Part shown: piece by piece, positions 43,559 to 51,417 of the stretch
Layout: every line of letters starts with the position of its first letter
Position numbering within the stretch: the stretch's first letter is position 1
NCBI RefSeq assembly: GCF_001754075.1
Contig: NZ_MIEH01000016.1
Location: 1-64,000 of the forward strand
DNA: 64,000 nt
Direction of reading: 5' to 3'
Source of the DNA: Merdimonas faecis
Lineage (GTDB): Bacteria > Bacillota > Clostridia > Lachnospirales > Lachnospiraceae
The notes under the pieces: generated by a model
Database searches by the model: none
What the model was told of the DNA's origin: nothing
Seen by the model: only the letters and a program-made list of their open reading frames with translations
Program-made: the position numbers and the translations under genes

Positions 43559-43651
43559 TTTCTTTTAACTCCTTTCTTTTGACATATTCCAGTATAAGTA
43601 TTTTGGTGAACAAACAAAGGGCAGAAAACAGTTATAACTGTTCTTTCCGAC

Positions 43652-43687
43652 AAAAAAAGAGCCTTATCCTTTTATTGGATAAAGCCC
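43652..43687 (-). terminator. Terminator of the CD3324-type gene
   Basis: On the minus strand GGGCTTTATCC, AATAAAA loop, GGATAAGGCTC, then TTTTTTTG. The stem includes the last codons of the gene at 43672. Confidence 0.8.
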
Positions 43688-43950
43688 TGTAAGTCTGATT
43701 TTATGATTTTGCGAATGGTATCATAGGATAGATGGAAGCGTTCGCAGATTTCATCAATACTCATGCCTTTATGGTATAGATTGATAATATCCATGTTTCT
43801 TTGCTCATAATATTGCTTAGAACCGCTTTTGCTGCCCCATGATTTTTTACTTTCCATAGATGGAACATACAGTAATTGCCCGTTTACATATGCGGATAAC
43901 TCTTTTAGAAGTTCCATAGGAAGCACATCTGCTGCATTGATATATTTCAT
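43672..43950 (-). CDS. CD3324-type helix-turn-helix protein
   Basis: A 92-aa protein: MKYINAADVLPMELLKELSAYVNGQLLYVP then KKSWGSKSGSKQYYEQRN and a Mor-like helix-turn-helix IDEICERFHLSYDTIRKII. This is the CD3324 family pattern, small regulators common in clostridial mobile DNA. The start at 43950 fits relatives; a longer frame from 44019 adds unrelated residues. Its target is unknown, perhaps the MATE gene downstream. Confidence 0.75.
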   Translation of the reverse strand: MKYINAADVLPMELLKELSAYVNGQLLYVPSMESKKSWGSKSGSKQYYEQRNMDIINLYHKGMSIDEICERFHLSYDTIRKIIKSDLQGFIQ

Positions 43951-44210
43951 TATATTATTCCGTCCTTTACTTAATTTTCTTAAATAAAGTGCAGAACCAG
44001 CAGATAATGCAACTTTCATTTAACCCATACAGACCGTTGCATTTCTACTATTCTGCATGGGAATATTCACTATCTGAACAATTTCTGTTATTATAGTCCA
44101 CTACCAAATACCTCCTTAGGTAAATCAAAAGCCTATGTGATAAAGACTGATACAGTATATCAAAATTTTGTCGAAAAGTCCACTTTGTTTTATTATTACA
44201 ATATAAAAAA
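43951..44210. other. Gene-free stretch within the insertion
   Basis: About 260 bp of AT-rich DNA between the CD3324-type gene and the next terminator. I see no convincing coding frame. An ATTCTGCATGGGAATATTC stretch and a TACCTCCTTAGG stretch (a minus-sense ribosome-binding-like AGGAGG without an obvious gene) suggest eroded sequence. Confidence 0.4.
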
Positions 44211-44246
44211 CCGGGAAACGGCAATCCATAGACTGCCACTCCCCGG
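44211..44246 (-). terminator. Terminator of the transfer-assisting gene
   Basis: On the minus strand CCGGGGAGTGGCA, 10-nt loop, TGCCGTTTCCCGG, then TTTTTTATATTG. It stands 8 bp past the stop codon at 44255. Confidence 0.8.
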
Positions 44247-44254
44247 CTTTTTAA

Positions 44255-44464
44255 TCATTCCATATCTTCAGCAGGCAGGAACACAAGCCTGTCAAATTCT
44301 TCTTCGGTCAGTTTCTTCAGCTTTTCCGCTGTGCGCCCTGCAAGCTCCTGTATCTCTGTTTCCATGTAGGGCATGGCGGCAGTCATTGCCGCCACCGTAT
44401 CAGTCCTTGTTTTCTTTCTGTAACAACAGATAAAGTTAATTTCTTCAAATGTGAATTGTCCCAT
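44255..44464 (-). CDS. Transposon-transfer assisting family protein
   Basis: A 69-aa protein whose start, MGQFTFEEINFICCYRKKTR, and ending, LTEEEFDRLVFLP, match the small transposon-transfer assisting proteins of clostridial conjugative transposons (pattern FTxEEINLICIY...). The function is not defined biochemically. It is the best marker that the AT-rich DNA came from a conjugative element. GGAGGTATAGGAGC lies upstream on the minus strand. Confidence 0.78.
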   Translation of the reverse strand: MGQFTFEEINFICCYRKKTRTDTVAAMTAAMPYMETEIQELAGRTAEKLKKLTEEEFDRLVFLPAEDME

Positions 44465-44468
44465 GCTC

Positions 44469-44555
44469 CTATACCTCCAATCCCTTGTTTTTGGTCTTTG
44501 CCGCCTGTTTTTTCGGGGCGGCGTTTACGGTCTTTTTGTCCTGTGCAACCTTAAT
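44469..44555 (-). pseudogene. 3' remnant of a lysine-rich element gene
   Basis: Directly upstream of the transfer-assisting gene, one frame reads 28 residues ending KKQAAKTKNKGLEV and a TAG stop that touches the next ribosome binding site. Such basic Ala/Lys tails end larger genes in conjugative elements. There is a stop just before it and the host ABC sequence starts 33 bp away, so only the tail survives. I do not recognise the parent gene. Confidence 0.4.
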
Positions 44556-44587
44556 TTATGCGGTGTTGCGGGTGTTGTCTATAAATA

Positions 44588-45295
44588 CTTGCGCCGAACG
44601 GCGCCGGAAAAACAACGATGCTGGAATGTATAGAGGGATTCCGGCGGTGCGAAAGCGGCCGGATCCAGGTGGAGGGGAAGACGGGCGTACAGCTGCAGTC
44701 GGCTTCGCTGCCTGCCTATATACGGCCCATGGAGGCGGTCCATCTGTTTGAAAAGTGGAAAAAGGCAAAAGCAGATCTATCGGTACTGGAGGCGCTGGAG
44801 ATTGGCCGGATGAAGAAAAAGCTGTATATGGAACTGTCTACCGGACAAAAGAGACGGCTGCATCTTGCGCTGGCACTGATCGGAGATCCGCAAGTTGTGT
44901 TCCTGGATGAACCGACAGCCGGGCTGGATGTGGAAGGGAGAAGAGCCCTTCACGATGAAATCCGAAGCCTTGCTTCCAGAGGGAAAACCGTCGTGCTGGC
45001 AAGTCATGATATGGCAGAGGTGGAAGAGCTGTGCAGCCGTATTTTGATCCTGAATCAGGGACGGGTCACATTTCTTGGAACGGTGGAGGAACTGGCCGGA
45101 TATATGGGGAAAAGGTACCGGATCAAGATCAGGACTGTGGAGGGAGAAGAAGAGTATCCGGCAGATAATCTTGAGGAAACCCTGCTTAGGATCCTGCAAA
45201 AATATAAAGAAAAGCATGTGCCGATCCAGGATATTCAGATCGGCCGTGGAACGTTAGAGGAGCATTTTATAGAACTGGCAAAGGAGGGAGTATGA
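44588..45295 (+). pseudogene. ABC transporter ATPase, 5' truncated
   Basis: The frame begins at the junction with LAPNGAGKTTMLECIEG, so Walker A survives but the first ~30 residues and the start codon are gone (a TAA stands six bases before). The rest is a normal ATPase: LSTGQKRRLHLALAL signature, VVFLDEPTAGLD Walker B and LASHDMAEVEEL. Translation could restart at ATG 44618, but that product of 225 aa lacks Walker A and should not hydrolyse ATP. The partner permease follows. Confidence 0.8.
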
Positions 45296-46011
45296 TGAGT
45301 GCGCTGATCTATGGAATCCGTTTACAGTTTCGGATGGATATCCGCAGCAGAACGCTTTTGGTGACCTGCTATCTGGTGCCGCTTCTTTTCTTTGCTGTTA
45401 TGGGCGGAATCTTTACCTCTCTGATGCCGGAAGCAAAAGACACTCTGATCGCTTCCATGACGGTGATGGGTGTGTCTATGGGAGCGCTGATCGGGGTTCC
45501 GCCCTCTCTTTTGGAAATTTATGGAACAGACATAAGAAAGATGTACCGGGTCGGGGAAGCACCGCGGTTTTTCGGACTGATCTCGCTGGTGATATCAGCC
45601 TTTGTTCATCTGATGATCATGAGCGGACTGATCCTTGCGATAGCTCCGGCGGCATTTGACGCAAAGCTTCCGAAGGATATCGGGCTTTATTTTGCGAAGC
45701 TTTCTCTGTTTTTGATCGTTTCGCTTGCACTGTCCTGCGTGCTGGGACTGGCGGTGAAGAATCAGGCGAAGCTTACCATGTTAAGCCAGGTCTTTTTTTT
45801 GCCGTCGATCCTGCTGTCAGGGATCATGTTTCCGTCCAGGCTTCTTCCCTTTGCCCTGGAACGGGCAGGAAAGCTTTTCCCGGCTGCCTGGGGATACCGT
45901 CTGCTTGCGGGAGTGGAAGACGGCGGGAAATCACTCCTGGCGCTTCTGGCACTGCTGCTGGTATCCGTGTTGGCCTGTGGGATCATAGGAGCCCGAAAAC
46001 AAGATATGTGA
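45292..46011 (+). CDS. ABC-2 type transporter permease
   Basis: A 239-aa membrane protein with about six hydrophobic segments: LLVTCYLVPLLFFAVMGGIF, MGVSMGALIGVPPSLLEIYG, and QVFFLPSILLSGIMFPSRLLP, the ABC-2 pattern. It overlaps the truncated ATPase by 4 bases and was its partner in export of a drug, peptide or lipid. AAAGGAGGGAGT precedes the start. The gene is intact but probably without a working ATPase. Confidence 0.85.
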   Translation: MMSALIYGIRLQFRMDIRSRTLLVTCYLVPLLFFAVMGGIFTSLMPEAKDTLIASMTVMGVSMGALIGVPPSLLEIYGTDIRKMYRVGEAPRFFGLISLVISAFVHLMIMSGLILAIAPAAFDAKLPKDIGLYFAKLSLFLIVSLALSCVLGLAVKNQAKLTMLSQVFFLPSILLSGIMFPSRLLPFALERAGKLFPAAWGYRLLAGVEDGGKSLLALLALLLVSVLACGIIGARKQDM

Positions 46012-46021
46012 AAAGCTTTGA

Positions 46022-46051
46022 TTGACGGAAACGGTACGGCAGAGGTATAGT
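46022..46051 (+). promoter_or_regulatory. Promoter of the 72-aa protein gene
   Basis: TTGACG (46022-46027), 18-bp spacer, TATAGT (46046-46051), 28 bp before the start. Confidence 0.65.
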
Positions 46052-46079
46052 GAAGCTATCAAAAAAGGAAGGTATTGTT

Positions 46080-46298
46080 ATGGAAAATGAAAAGAGACTC
46101 TTAGCATTTGAGAAGATGCTGAAGGCAGTACAGGAAAATTATGAAAATGCAGATGAAAAGATGAAAAAATTAAAGGCGGAGGGCAGGGAAAAATCCGCTA
46201 CCTACCGCCAGTTAATGGGAAATAAGCTTCAATATCAAAATATGCTGTCCATGTATCAGATTTATGGCCTTTTGGAAGAAGATCAGAAGAAATCATAG
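46080..46298 (+). CDS. Small coiled-coil protein of unknown function
   Basis: A 72-aa charged, mostly helical protein (MENEKRLLAFEKMLKAVQEN; DEKMKKLKAEGREKSATYRQ) with heptad-like spacing and no Cys. I do not recognise its family. It has its own promoter and AAAGGAAGG ribosome binding site at the chosen ATG. It ends 6 bp inside the convergent HxlR gene end. Confidence 0.65.
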   Translation: MENEKRLLAFEKMLKAVQENYENADEKMKKLKAEGREKSATYRQLMGNKLQYQNMLSMYQIYGLLEEDQKKS

Positions 46299-46625
46299 TC
46301 TGTTTTTATCTCCCCATTCACACATCCCGTCCAGGATCGGAATCAGAGATTTTCCCCGATCCGTCAGGCTGTATTCTACCTTGGGCGGGATCTGGGGGTA
46401 TTCTTCCCGGTGAACAAGCTGGTCTGCCTCCAGTTCTTTTAAGGTAGAGCTAAGCGTCTTATAGGAGATTCCTCCGATATATTTCTTCATTTCATTAAAA
46501 CGGACCACCCCAAATTCCATCAGTGTATAGAGGATGGTCATCTTGTATTTCCCGTTGATCAATGAAAGGGTATAGCTGAAGCCGGTAGTATTCAGGCTCT
46601 CTTTGGATATGCATCGGTTATTCAT
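46293..46625 (-). CDS. HxlR family regulator
   Basis: A 110-aa winged-helix regulator: LSLINGKYKMTILYTLMEFGVVRFNEMKKY then GISYKTLSSTLKELEADQLVHREEY and YSLTDRGKSLIPIL, the HxlR pattern with an N-terminal Cys (NNRCI) that could sense electrophiles or redox stress. ATG 46625 has AAAGGAGAG upstream. It is divergent from two FMN reductases and a nitroreductase, which it probably controls. Confidence 0.9.
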   Translation of the reverse strand: MNNRCISKESLNTTGFSYTLSLINGKYKMTILYTLMEFGVVRFNEMKKYIGGISYKTLSSTLKELEADQLVHREEYPQIPPKVEYSLTDRGKSLIPILDGMCEWGDKNRL

Positions 46626-46642
46626 ATAGCACTCTCCTTTAG

Positions 46643-46704
46643 GTAAGTATAACACTTGAATGTAAGTATCGCACTTTAATGTGCGTACTTGTTTTCGGTA
46701 TAAT
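46643..46704 (+). promoter_or_regulatory. HxlR operator repeats and promoter of the FMN reductase operon
   Basis: Two tandem 19-bp repeats GTAAGTATnnCACTTnAAT (46643-46661, 46662-46680) are followed by GTGCGTACTT (46681-46690), which is inverted to the second repeat. TATAAT is at 46699-46704. The repeats lie where HxlR would act on both divergent promoters. Confidence 0.7.
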
Positions 46705-46771
46705 TCTTGTTATGATTATAATATCAATAAAAAGAAAAGTCAAAAGCTTATGAGCAAGGAGGAGTCTGATA

Positions 46772-47317
46772 ATGAACAAAAAAGTGGTTGTGATCACTGG
46801 GAGTCCCAGGAAAAACGGAAATAGCGCTGCTATGGCAGAGGCATTTATAAAAGCAGCAGAGGAAAAAGGACATACAGTGACAAGATTTGATGCGGCTATG
46901 ATGAACGTAGGAGGATGTCATGCCTGTGAAACCTGTTTTAAGTCAGGGAAAGCCTGTTCCTTTGACGATGATTTCAACACCATTGCACCGCATATCCTGG
47001 AAGCGGATGATATCGTATTCGCTATGCCTGTTTATTGGTATTCCATTCCCGGCCAGATAAAAAATGTCATTGATAAGATCTATTCTTTCTGTGTGGCAGG
47101 AAAAGATGTAGCAGGAAAAGGCTGTGGCCTGATCGTCTGCTGTGAAGAAGAAGATATGACAGTGCTGGATGGAGTGCGGATGCCCTTGGAACGTTCTGCA
47201 GCTCTATTAAAGTGGCATATGATCGGAGAAGTTCTGATTCCTGGCGTACTAAACACAGGAGATATTGAGAAGACGGACGGGTGCAGACAGGCTGCAGAAT
47301 TGGCTGAGAATTTATAG
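46772..47317 (+). CDS. Flavodoxin-fold NAD(P)H-dependent FMN reductase
   Basis: A 181-aa flavodoxin-like protein. The FMN phosphate loop GSPRKNGNSAAMAEAF lies near residue 10, a cysteine motif CHACETCFKSGKAC near 49 (as in Isf-type iron-sulfur flavoproteins) and FAMPVYWYSIPGQIKNVIDK near 90. It reduces quinones, azo or nitro compounds or FMN. It is the first gene of an HxlR-controlled set; AAGGAGGAG precedes it. Confidence 0.87.
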   Translation: MNKKVVVITGSPRKNGNSAAMAEAFIKAAEEKGHTVTRFDAAMMNVGGCHACETCFKSGKACSFDDDFNTIAPHILEADDIVFAMPVYWYSIPGQIKNVIDKIYSFCVAGKDVAGKGCGLIVCCEEEDMTVLDGVRMPLERSAALLKWHMIGEVLIPGVLNTGDIEKTDGCRQAAELAENL

Positions 47318-47344
47318 AAATAACGGAAGTGGAGGGGTATAGAA

Positions 47345-47896
47345 ATGAGCAAAAAAATCGTGATTTTAAACGGGAGTCCCCGTAAAAAGGGCAATACATC
47401 AACTCTCGTAAAAACGTTTACAGAAGGCGCCGAAAGTTCTGGCAATACGGTAACAGAGTTTTTCCTGGATGGTATGGAGATCCATGGCTGCAAGGGATGT
47501 TTTGGAGGCCACAGCAGCAGGGAATGTCCTTGTGTACAAAAGGATGATATGGCAAAGATCTATCCTGCCGTAAAAGAAAGCGATGTGGTCGTGCTTGCAA
47601 GTCCTCTTTATTACTGGAATATGAGCGGACAGCTCAGGACAGCTGTTGACCGGCTGTTTGCTTTGGAAGAAGGCGATGGAAATCTTCTGAGAGGAAACGG
47701 AAGAGCCAGTGCCCTTTTGATGGCAGCCGAGGGGAATGGCTTTGAAGATGTTGTACTTTATTATGACCATCTGATGGAGCATTTGCGGTGGGAAAACTTA
47801 GGCCATGTCCTTGCAGGAGGAAATATGGATGTAGGTGATGTCGAAGGGAAACCGGAGGTTCAGGAAGCCTACGAGCTGGGTAAATCGATTGTTTAA
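47345..47896 (+). CDS. NAD(P)H-dependent FMN reductase (second copy)
   Basis: A 183-aa relative of the previous gene: GSPRKKGNTSTLVKTFTEGA, HGCKGCFGG, and LASPLYYWNMSGQLRTAVDRLFAL. It has fewer cysteines (the CxxC-type motif is GCKGC). The 27-bp gap with GGAGGGG indicates one transcript. Two paralogs plus a nitroreductase suggest defence against nitroaromatics or quinones. Confidence 0.87.
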   Translation: MSKKIVILNGSPRKKGNTSTLVKTFTEGAESSGNTVTEFFLDGMEIHGCKGCFGGHSSRECPCVQKDDMAKIYPAVKESDVVVLASPLYYWNMSGQLRTAVDRLFALEEGDGNLLRGNGRASALLMAAEGNGFEDVVLYYDHLMEHLRWENLGHVLAGGNMDVGDVEGKPEVQEAYELGKSIV

Positions 47897-47908
47897 GGGG
47901 GAAACGTT

Positions 47909-48427
47909 ATGGAGTTTTTACATCTGGTAGAAGACAGATATTCAGTCAGGTCTTATTCGAACCATCCTGTTGAGCAAGAGAAGATAGACCAGATTTTAAG
48001 AGCGGGACAATTCGCACCTACGGCAGTAAACTATCAGCCTCAGAAAATATATGTTTTAAAAAGTAAAGAGGCTCTCCAAAAGATTTGTTCACTGACTCGC
48101 TTTGTCTATGATGCGCCGGTTGTCCTGCTGCTATGTGCGGATCAGACAAAAGTCTGGAAAAGTCCAGTAGAAAAGGGGTACGACACGGGAGAGATGGATG
48201 TCAGCATCGTCTGTACATATATGATGTTGGAAGCATGGGAGCTAGGTATTGGTTCCGTATGGGTCCGGGGATTTGACAGCAGACAGGTGAAAGAATTATT
48301 CGATCTTCCGGAAAACATCAAGCCAATATGCCTTTTGCCGATCGGGTATCCGGGCAAAGAGGCTGCTCCTTACACACCATGGCATGATACGTTTCGTCCG
48401 CTGAAGGAAATTGTGAAAGAACTCTAG
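47909..48427 (+). CDS. Nitroreductase family protein
   Basis: A 172-aa FMN-binding nitroreductase: EDRYSVRSYSNHPVEQEKIDQIL (FMN Arg/Ser), AGQFAPTAVNYQPQKIYVL and GIGSVWVRGFDSRQVKELF. It reduces nitro or enone compounds with NAD(P)H. It is the last gene of the HxlR set, 12 bp after the second reductase, with GGGGG ribosome binding sequence, followed by a strong terminator. Confidence 0.9.
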   Translation: MEFLHLVEDRYSVRSYSNHPVEQEKIDQILRAGQFAPTAVNYQPQKIYVLKSKEALQKICSLTRFVYDAPVVLLLCADQTKVWKSPVEKGYDTGEMDVSIVCTYMMLEAWELGIGSVWVRGFDSRQVKELFDLPENIKPICLLPIGYPGKEAAPYTPWHDTFRPLKEIVKEL

Positions 48428-48460
48428 GAAATTTAATAAAATCATATCTAACATGGCTAT

Positions 48461-48490
48461 AAAAGCGGAGGGAAGACCCCTCCGCTTTTT
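48461..48490 (+). terminator. Terminator after the nitroreductase
   Basis: AAAAGCGGAGGG and CCCTCCGCTTTTT pair perfectly with a 5-nt loop. Confidence 0.88.
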
Positions 48491-48592
48491 CAGATTCCGG
48501 AAGAGATTTTTCTGCTGAGAGATGTCATAAATCCTTAGGGTATGCTATACTTCAACCATAAAGTTTGCAAATGTAAGGCGAGGAGGACGAGA

Positions 48593-49567
48593 ATGAAGGT
48601 AGAATTAAAGAAATGGTCACTTGATGATAAAAAGCAGCTGATGGATATCTGCAATTCGGTGGAACGGGAGTATCTTTCTGACCGGCTTCCCTATCCTTAT
48701 ACAGAGGAGTGTGCAGACTGGTGGCTTAATATGGTTCTGGAGCATGACGGGAAGGACGGCGTGTTCCGGGCGATCGTAGCAGATGGAAAGATTGTCGGAA
48801 ATATATCTGTGGAACAAAAAAGTGATGTCTATAGGAAAGATGCAGAAATCGGCTACATGCTGATAACAGAAGAATGGTCACGGGGGATCATGACGGAAGC
48901 GGTGAAGAAAATCTGCGAAGAGGCCTTTGCGGAGCTTCCTATTCTTCGGATCACCGGAATGGTTTACGCACCGAACACGGCATCCAGACGAGTGCTGGAG
49001 AAAAATGGATTTGAACTGGAAGGGATCATGAAAAACGCGGTAGTCAAGAACGGCAGGATTTATGATTTGTGCATTTATGGGAAATCAGAGATTCAGATCA
49101 TACCGGCATATGATTTCCCCCAGGAGGTAAATACGCTTTTTTCAGAATATACCCAGATGCTGGTGGACAATGATCCGGCCTTTGGAGAGTATCTTGCGAT
49201 TCAGAACTATGAAGAAGAGCTGAAACATTTGAGGGAAAAATACGGTATGCCGGAAGGAAGGCTATATCTTGCATACTGCGGCGGCCAGTTGGCAGGCTGT
49301 ATCGGGCTCAGAAAAATCGATGATGTGCGCTGCGAAATGAAACGTCTGTATGTCCGGCCGGAATTCAGGGGGAAGTGTATTGGAAGCATGCTGATCCAGA
49401 AGATCATAGAGGATGCAAAAGAAATCGGTTATCAGCATATGCTGCTGGACACACTGCCTTTCCTGGAAAGTGCGGTACACATGTATAAAAAGTGGGGATT
49501 TTATGAGATTGAAAGTTATAATGACAGTCCGATGGAAACTTCGGTCTATATGAGGCTGGATCTATAG
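48593..49567 (+). CDS. Tandem GNAT acetyltransferase fusion
   Basis: A 324-aa protein with two acetyltransferase domains. The first (about 1-165) is RimJ/RimL-like: EIGYMLITEEWSRGIMTEAV, and YAPNTASRRVLEKNGFELEG. The second (about 170-320) is a typical GNAT: YLAYCGGQLAGCIGLRKID, RLYVRPEFRGKCIGSMLIQ (acetyl-CoA loop) and MYKKWGFYEIESYND. Two unrelated modules in one chain suggest fused neighbouring genes; substrates are unknown. The start at 48593 has GAGGAGG; the ATG at 48542 does not. Confidence 0.88.
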   Translation: MKVELKKWSLDDKKQLMDICNSVEREYLSDRLPYPYTEECADWWLNMVLEHDGKDGVFRAIVADGKIVGNISVEQKSDVYRKDAEIGYMLITEEWSRGIMTEAVKKICEEAFAELPILRITGMVYAPNTASRRVLEKNGFELEGIMKNAVVKNGRIYDLCIYGKSEIQIIPAYDFPQEVNTLFSEYTQMLVDNDPAFGEYLAIQNYEEELKHLREKYGMPEGRLYLAYCGGQLAGCIGLRKIDDVRCEMKRLYVRPEFRGKCIGSMLIQKIIEDAKEIGYQHMLLDTLPFLESAVHMYKKWGFYEIESYNDSPMETSVYMRLDL

Positions 49568-49589
49568 TGTGTCAGGAGGAGAAGAAGAG

Positions 49590-50408
49590 ATGGAGGTCTT
49601 GGAGCTTTGTGAGAAAATAGGGCTGCAGCCGGAAGTTAAAAAGCGGGTGGAAGAAATCTCAAAGGAGTTTGATTTTGGTGCGGCCGAGGAAATCTTAAAG
49701 GATTTTCATGATTATGACAAAATGAAAGAGGCCTGGATGCGTTTAGAAGAGAAGATTGGCGAAGATCCGGAGCATATGAAAATATTGACATGCATGCTGA
49801 AGGCTTCCGCAGATGCCTACGAGATTTACCAGAAAAAAGGAATCGAAGACAGCATATATTTTGCCACGATGAAATGCTATACCCGTTTTTTAGAGGAAGC
49901 CTATGAGAGGATCGGCAGATATGTGTTTGACAGATACTGGTGGACGGGCAGGCAGGCGGGCTGCCATCTGTTTCGGATCGGAGAGCTGGAGTATGAAATC
50001 ATCCGCACAGACGGAAAGAGCCCGGAAGGTGACTCGGGTATTTCCATCCATATACCTTCGGATGCGGACTTTTCACCGGCCTGTGTGGACGAATCTCTGG
50101 CTGCGGCAAAACACTTTTTTGCAGAATATGATCCGGCGCTAAAAAGCAGCGCTTACTGTTGTCATTCCTGGCTTTTGGATCCTGTCTTACAGACGATGCT
50201 GGGCCAGGATTCCAATATCGTAAGTTTCCAGAAGCGGTTCGAGATCATGGATATAGGCGAGGCCGGAACAGATTATCTGGAGTGGATTTTTAAAACACAG
50301 GAGAAGGACCCAGAGAAGCTTCCAGAGAAGACGACTCTGCAGAGGAAGGTAAAAGAACATATTCTGGCAGGCAAAGTGATCAGGAATGTTTATGGAAGGC
50401 TGATCTGA
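49590..50408 (+). CDS. GNAT-like acyltransferase-domain protein
   Basis: A 272-aa protein matching the two-part N-acyltransferase N-terminal plus GNAT-like C-terminal family. The features are GRYVFDRYWWTGRQAGCHLF, RIGELEYEI, ISIHIPSDADFSPACVDES, and CCHSWLLDPVLQTMLGQDSN. The family has no proven reaction that I know of. The start at 49590 has CAGGAGGAG upstream. It follows the tandem GNAT gene after 22 bp, probably co-transcribed. Confidence 0.8.
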   Translation: MEVLELCEKIGLQPEVKKRVEEISKEFDFGAAEEILKDFHDYDKMKEAWMRLEEKIGEDPEHMKILTCMLKASADAYEIYQKKGIEDSIYFATMKCYTRFLEEAYERIGRYVFDRYWWTGRQAGCHLFRIGELEYEIIRTDGKSPEGDSGISIHIPSDADFSPACVDESLAAAKHFFAEYDPALKSSAYCCHSWLLDPVLQTMLGQDSNIVSFQKRFEIMDIGEAGTDYLEWIFKTQEKDPEKLPEKTTLQRKVKEHILAGKVIRNVYGRLI

Positions 50409-50445
50409 GGATGATAATACCCTAGGGGTATGGGAGGAGAAAGTC

Positions 50446-50949
50446 ATGGCAAAAATCTTATATCTGATAGGAGGTCCTATGGGTGTTGGAAAGACAACCG
50501 TGGGACAGGCGTTGAAGAAACAGCTTGGAAACTGCGCCTTTCTGGATGGAGACTGGTGCTGGGATATGGATCCGTTTCAAGTAACACCGGAAACAAAAGA
50601 GATGGTTATGGAAAATATATGCGATCTTCTGAACCGGTTTATCCGCTGCTCTGTGTATGATAATATCGTGTTCTGCTGGGTGATGCATGAGCAGATGATC
50701 ATAGATGAAATATTGTCAAAGCTGGATACGACCGGCTGCCAGATCGTAAAGGTTTCCCTTGTCTGTACAGAAGATGCATTAAGGAAGCGGATTGAGAAGG
50801 ATATCGAAAAGAAGCTGCGTAAGAAAGATGTAATGGAACGGAGTCTTGCCTACCTTCCTCTGTATGATGCGTTGGATACTGTGAAAATTGACGTGTCTGG
50901 GAAGGCTTTGGGGAAAATTGCAGAAGAGATCATGCATATCAAGGAGTAG
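50446..50949 (+). CDS. P-loop AAA kinase-like protein
   Basis: A 167-aa nucleotide kinase fold. Walker A is GGPMGVGKTTVGQALKK at residue 8; LDGDWCWDMDPF probably binds the acceptor; TEDALRKRIEKDI and KDVMERSLAYLPLYD form the lid. It resembles shikimate- or gluconate-kinase-like small proteins of unknown substrate. AGGAG precedes the start. Confidence 0.8.
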   Translation: MAKILYLIGGPMGVGKTTVGQALKKQLGNCAFLDGDWCWDMDPFQVTPETKEMVMENICDLLNRFIRCSVYDNIVFCWVMHEQMIIDEILSKLDTTGCQIVKVSLVCTEDALRKRIEKDIEKKLRKKDVMERSLAYLPLYDALDTVKIDVSGKALGKIAEEIMHIKE

Positions 50950-50953
50950 GTAT

Positions 50954-51417
50954 ATGGATAAATACACAGAAATTAAAGAAAGATTTGAGGCGCATCAGGA
51001 TCCGGAAAACGCTGTAAAGATGGCAAAATAGATGATATTCCGAGAATATGGAAATATATCAAAGAAAAACAGTGGTGGGACACCATCGACTTTTTTGACC
51101 GGATCATTGGAGAGATCGGACTTGGAGATAGCCGGGTGAATGCGCTCATGCTTGCATGGTCTGTGGACGAAGACTTCTGGGTAAGACGCATTGCCATTGA
51201 TCATCAGCTTCTGAGGAAGGAGCGGACAAACACAGAGCTATTAGAGCAGATTTTGGTGAATAACCTGGGAAGCGATGAGTTTTTTATCAACAAGGCGATT
51301 GGCTGGAGTCTGCGGGATTACTCAAAGACAGACCCGGAGTGGGTACGGACATTTATCAGCAAATACAGGGACAGAATGGACAAACTTAGTATACGGGAGG
51401 GCTCTAAGTATATATGA
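50954..51417 (+). pseudogene. alkD: alkD-type DNA alkylation repair gene with internal deletion
   Basis: The first 25 codons (MDKYTEIKERFEAHQDPENA...) match the start of AlkD HEAT-repeat DNA glycosylases. At about 51029 the frame hits TAG, and a second frame at once continues with DDIPRIWKYIKEKQWWDTID, DFFDRIIGEIG, WSVDEDFWVRRIAIDHQLLR and GWSLRDYSKTDPEWVR up to 51417. Around 50 residues from the middle are missing and the frame shifts by two, so the enzyme is broken. The 3' part could still be translated from GTG 51136. Confidence 0.8.

Larger units (their letters stand above)
40791..44588. mobile_element. AT-rich insertion, probable conjugative-element remnant
   Basis: The left edge is where the MerR sequence stops matching (near 40790); the right edge is where ABC ATPase sequence begins (near 44588). 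The inner DNA is clearly more AT-rich, all genes are on the minus strand, and it includes a transposon-transfer-assisting protein of conjugative transposons, an XRE regulator and a MATE pump. No integrase, relaxase or target duplication is seen, and host sequence is missing, so it is a replacement or a decayed insertion. Edges are estimates. Confidence 0.6.

Noticed and set aside
40791-44588. A simple IS or transposon insertion with target duplication
   Set aside because: No transposase, terminal inverted repeats or matching flanks were found, and the two edges lie in different genes with sequence lost between.
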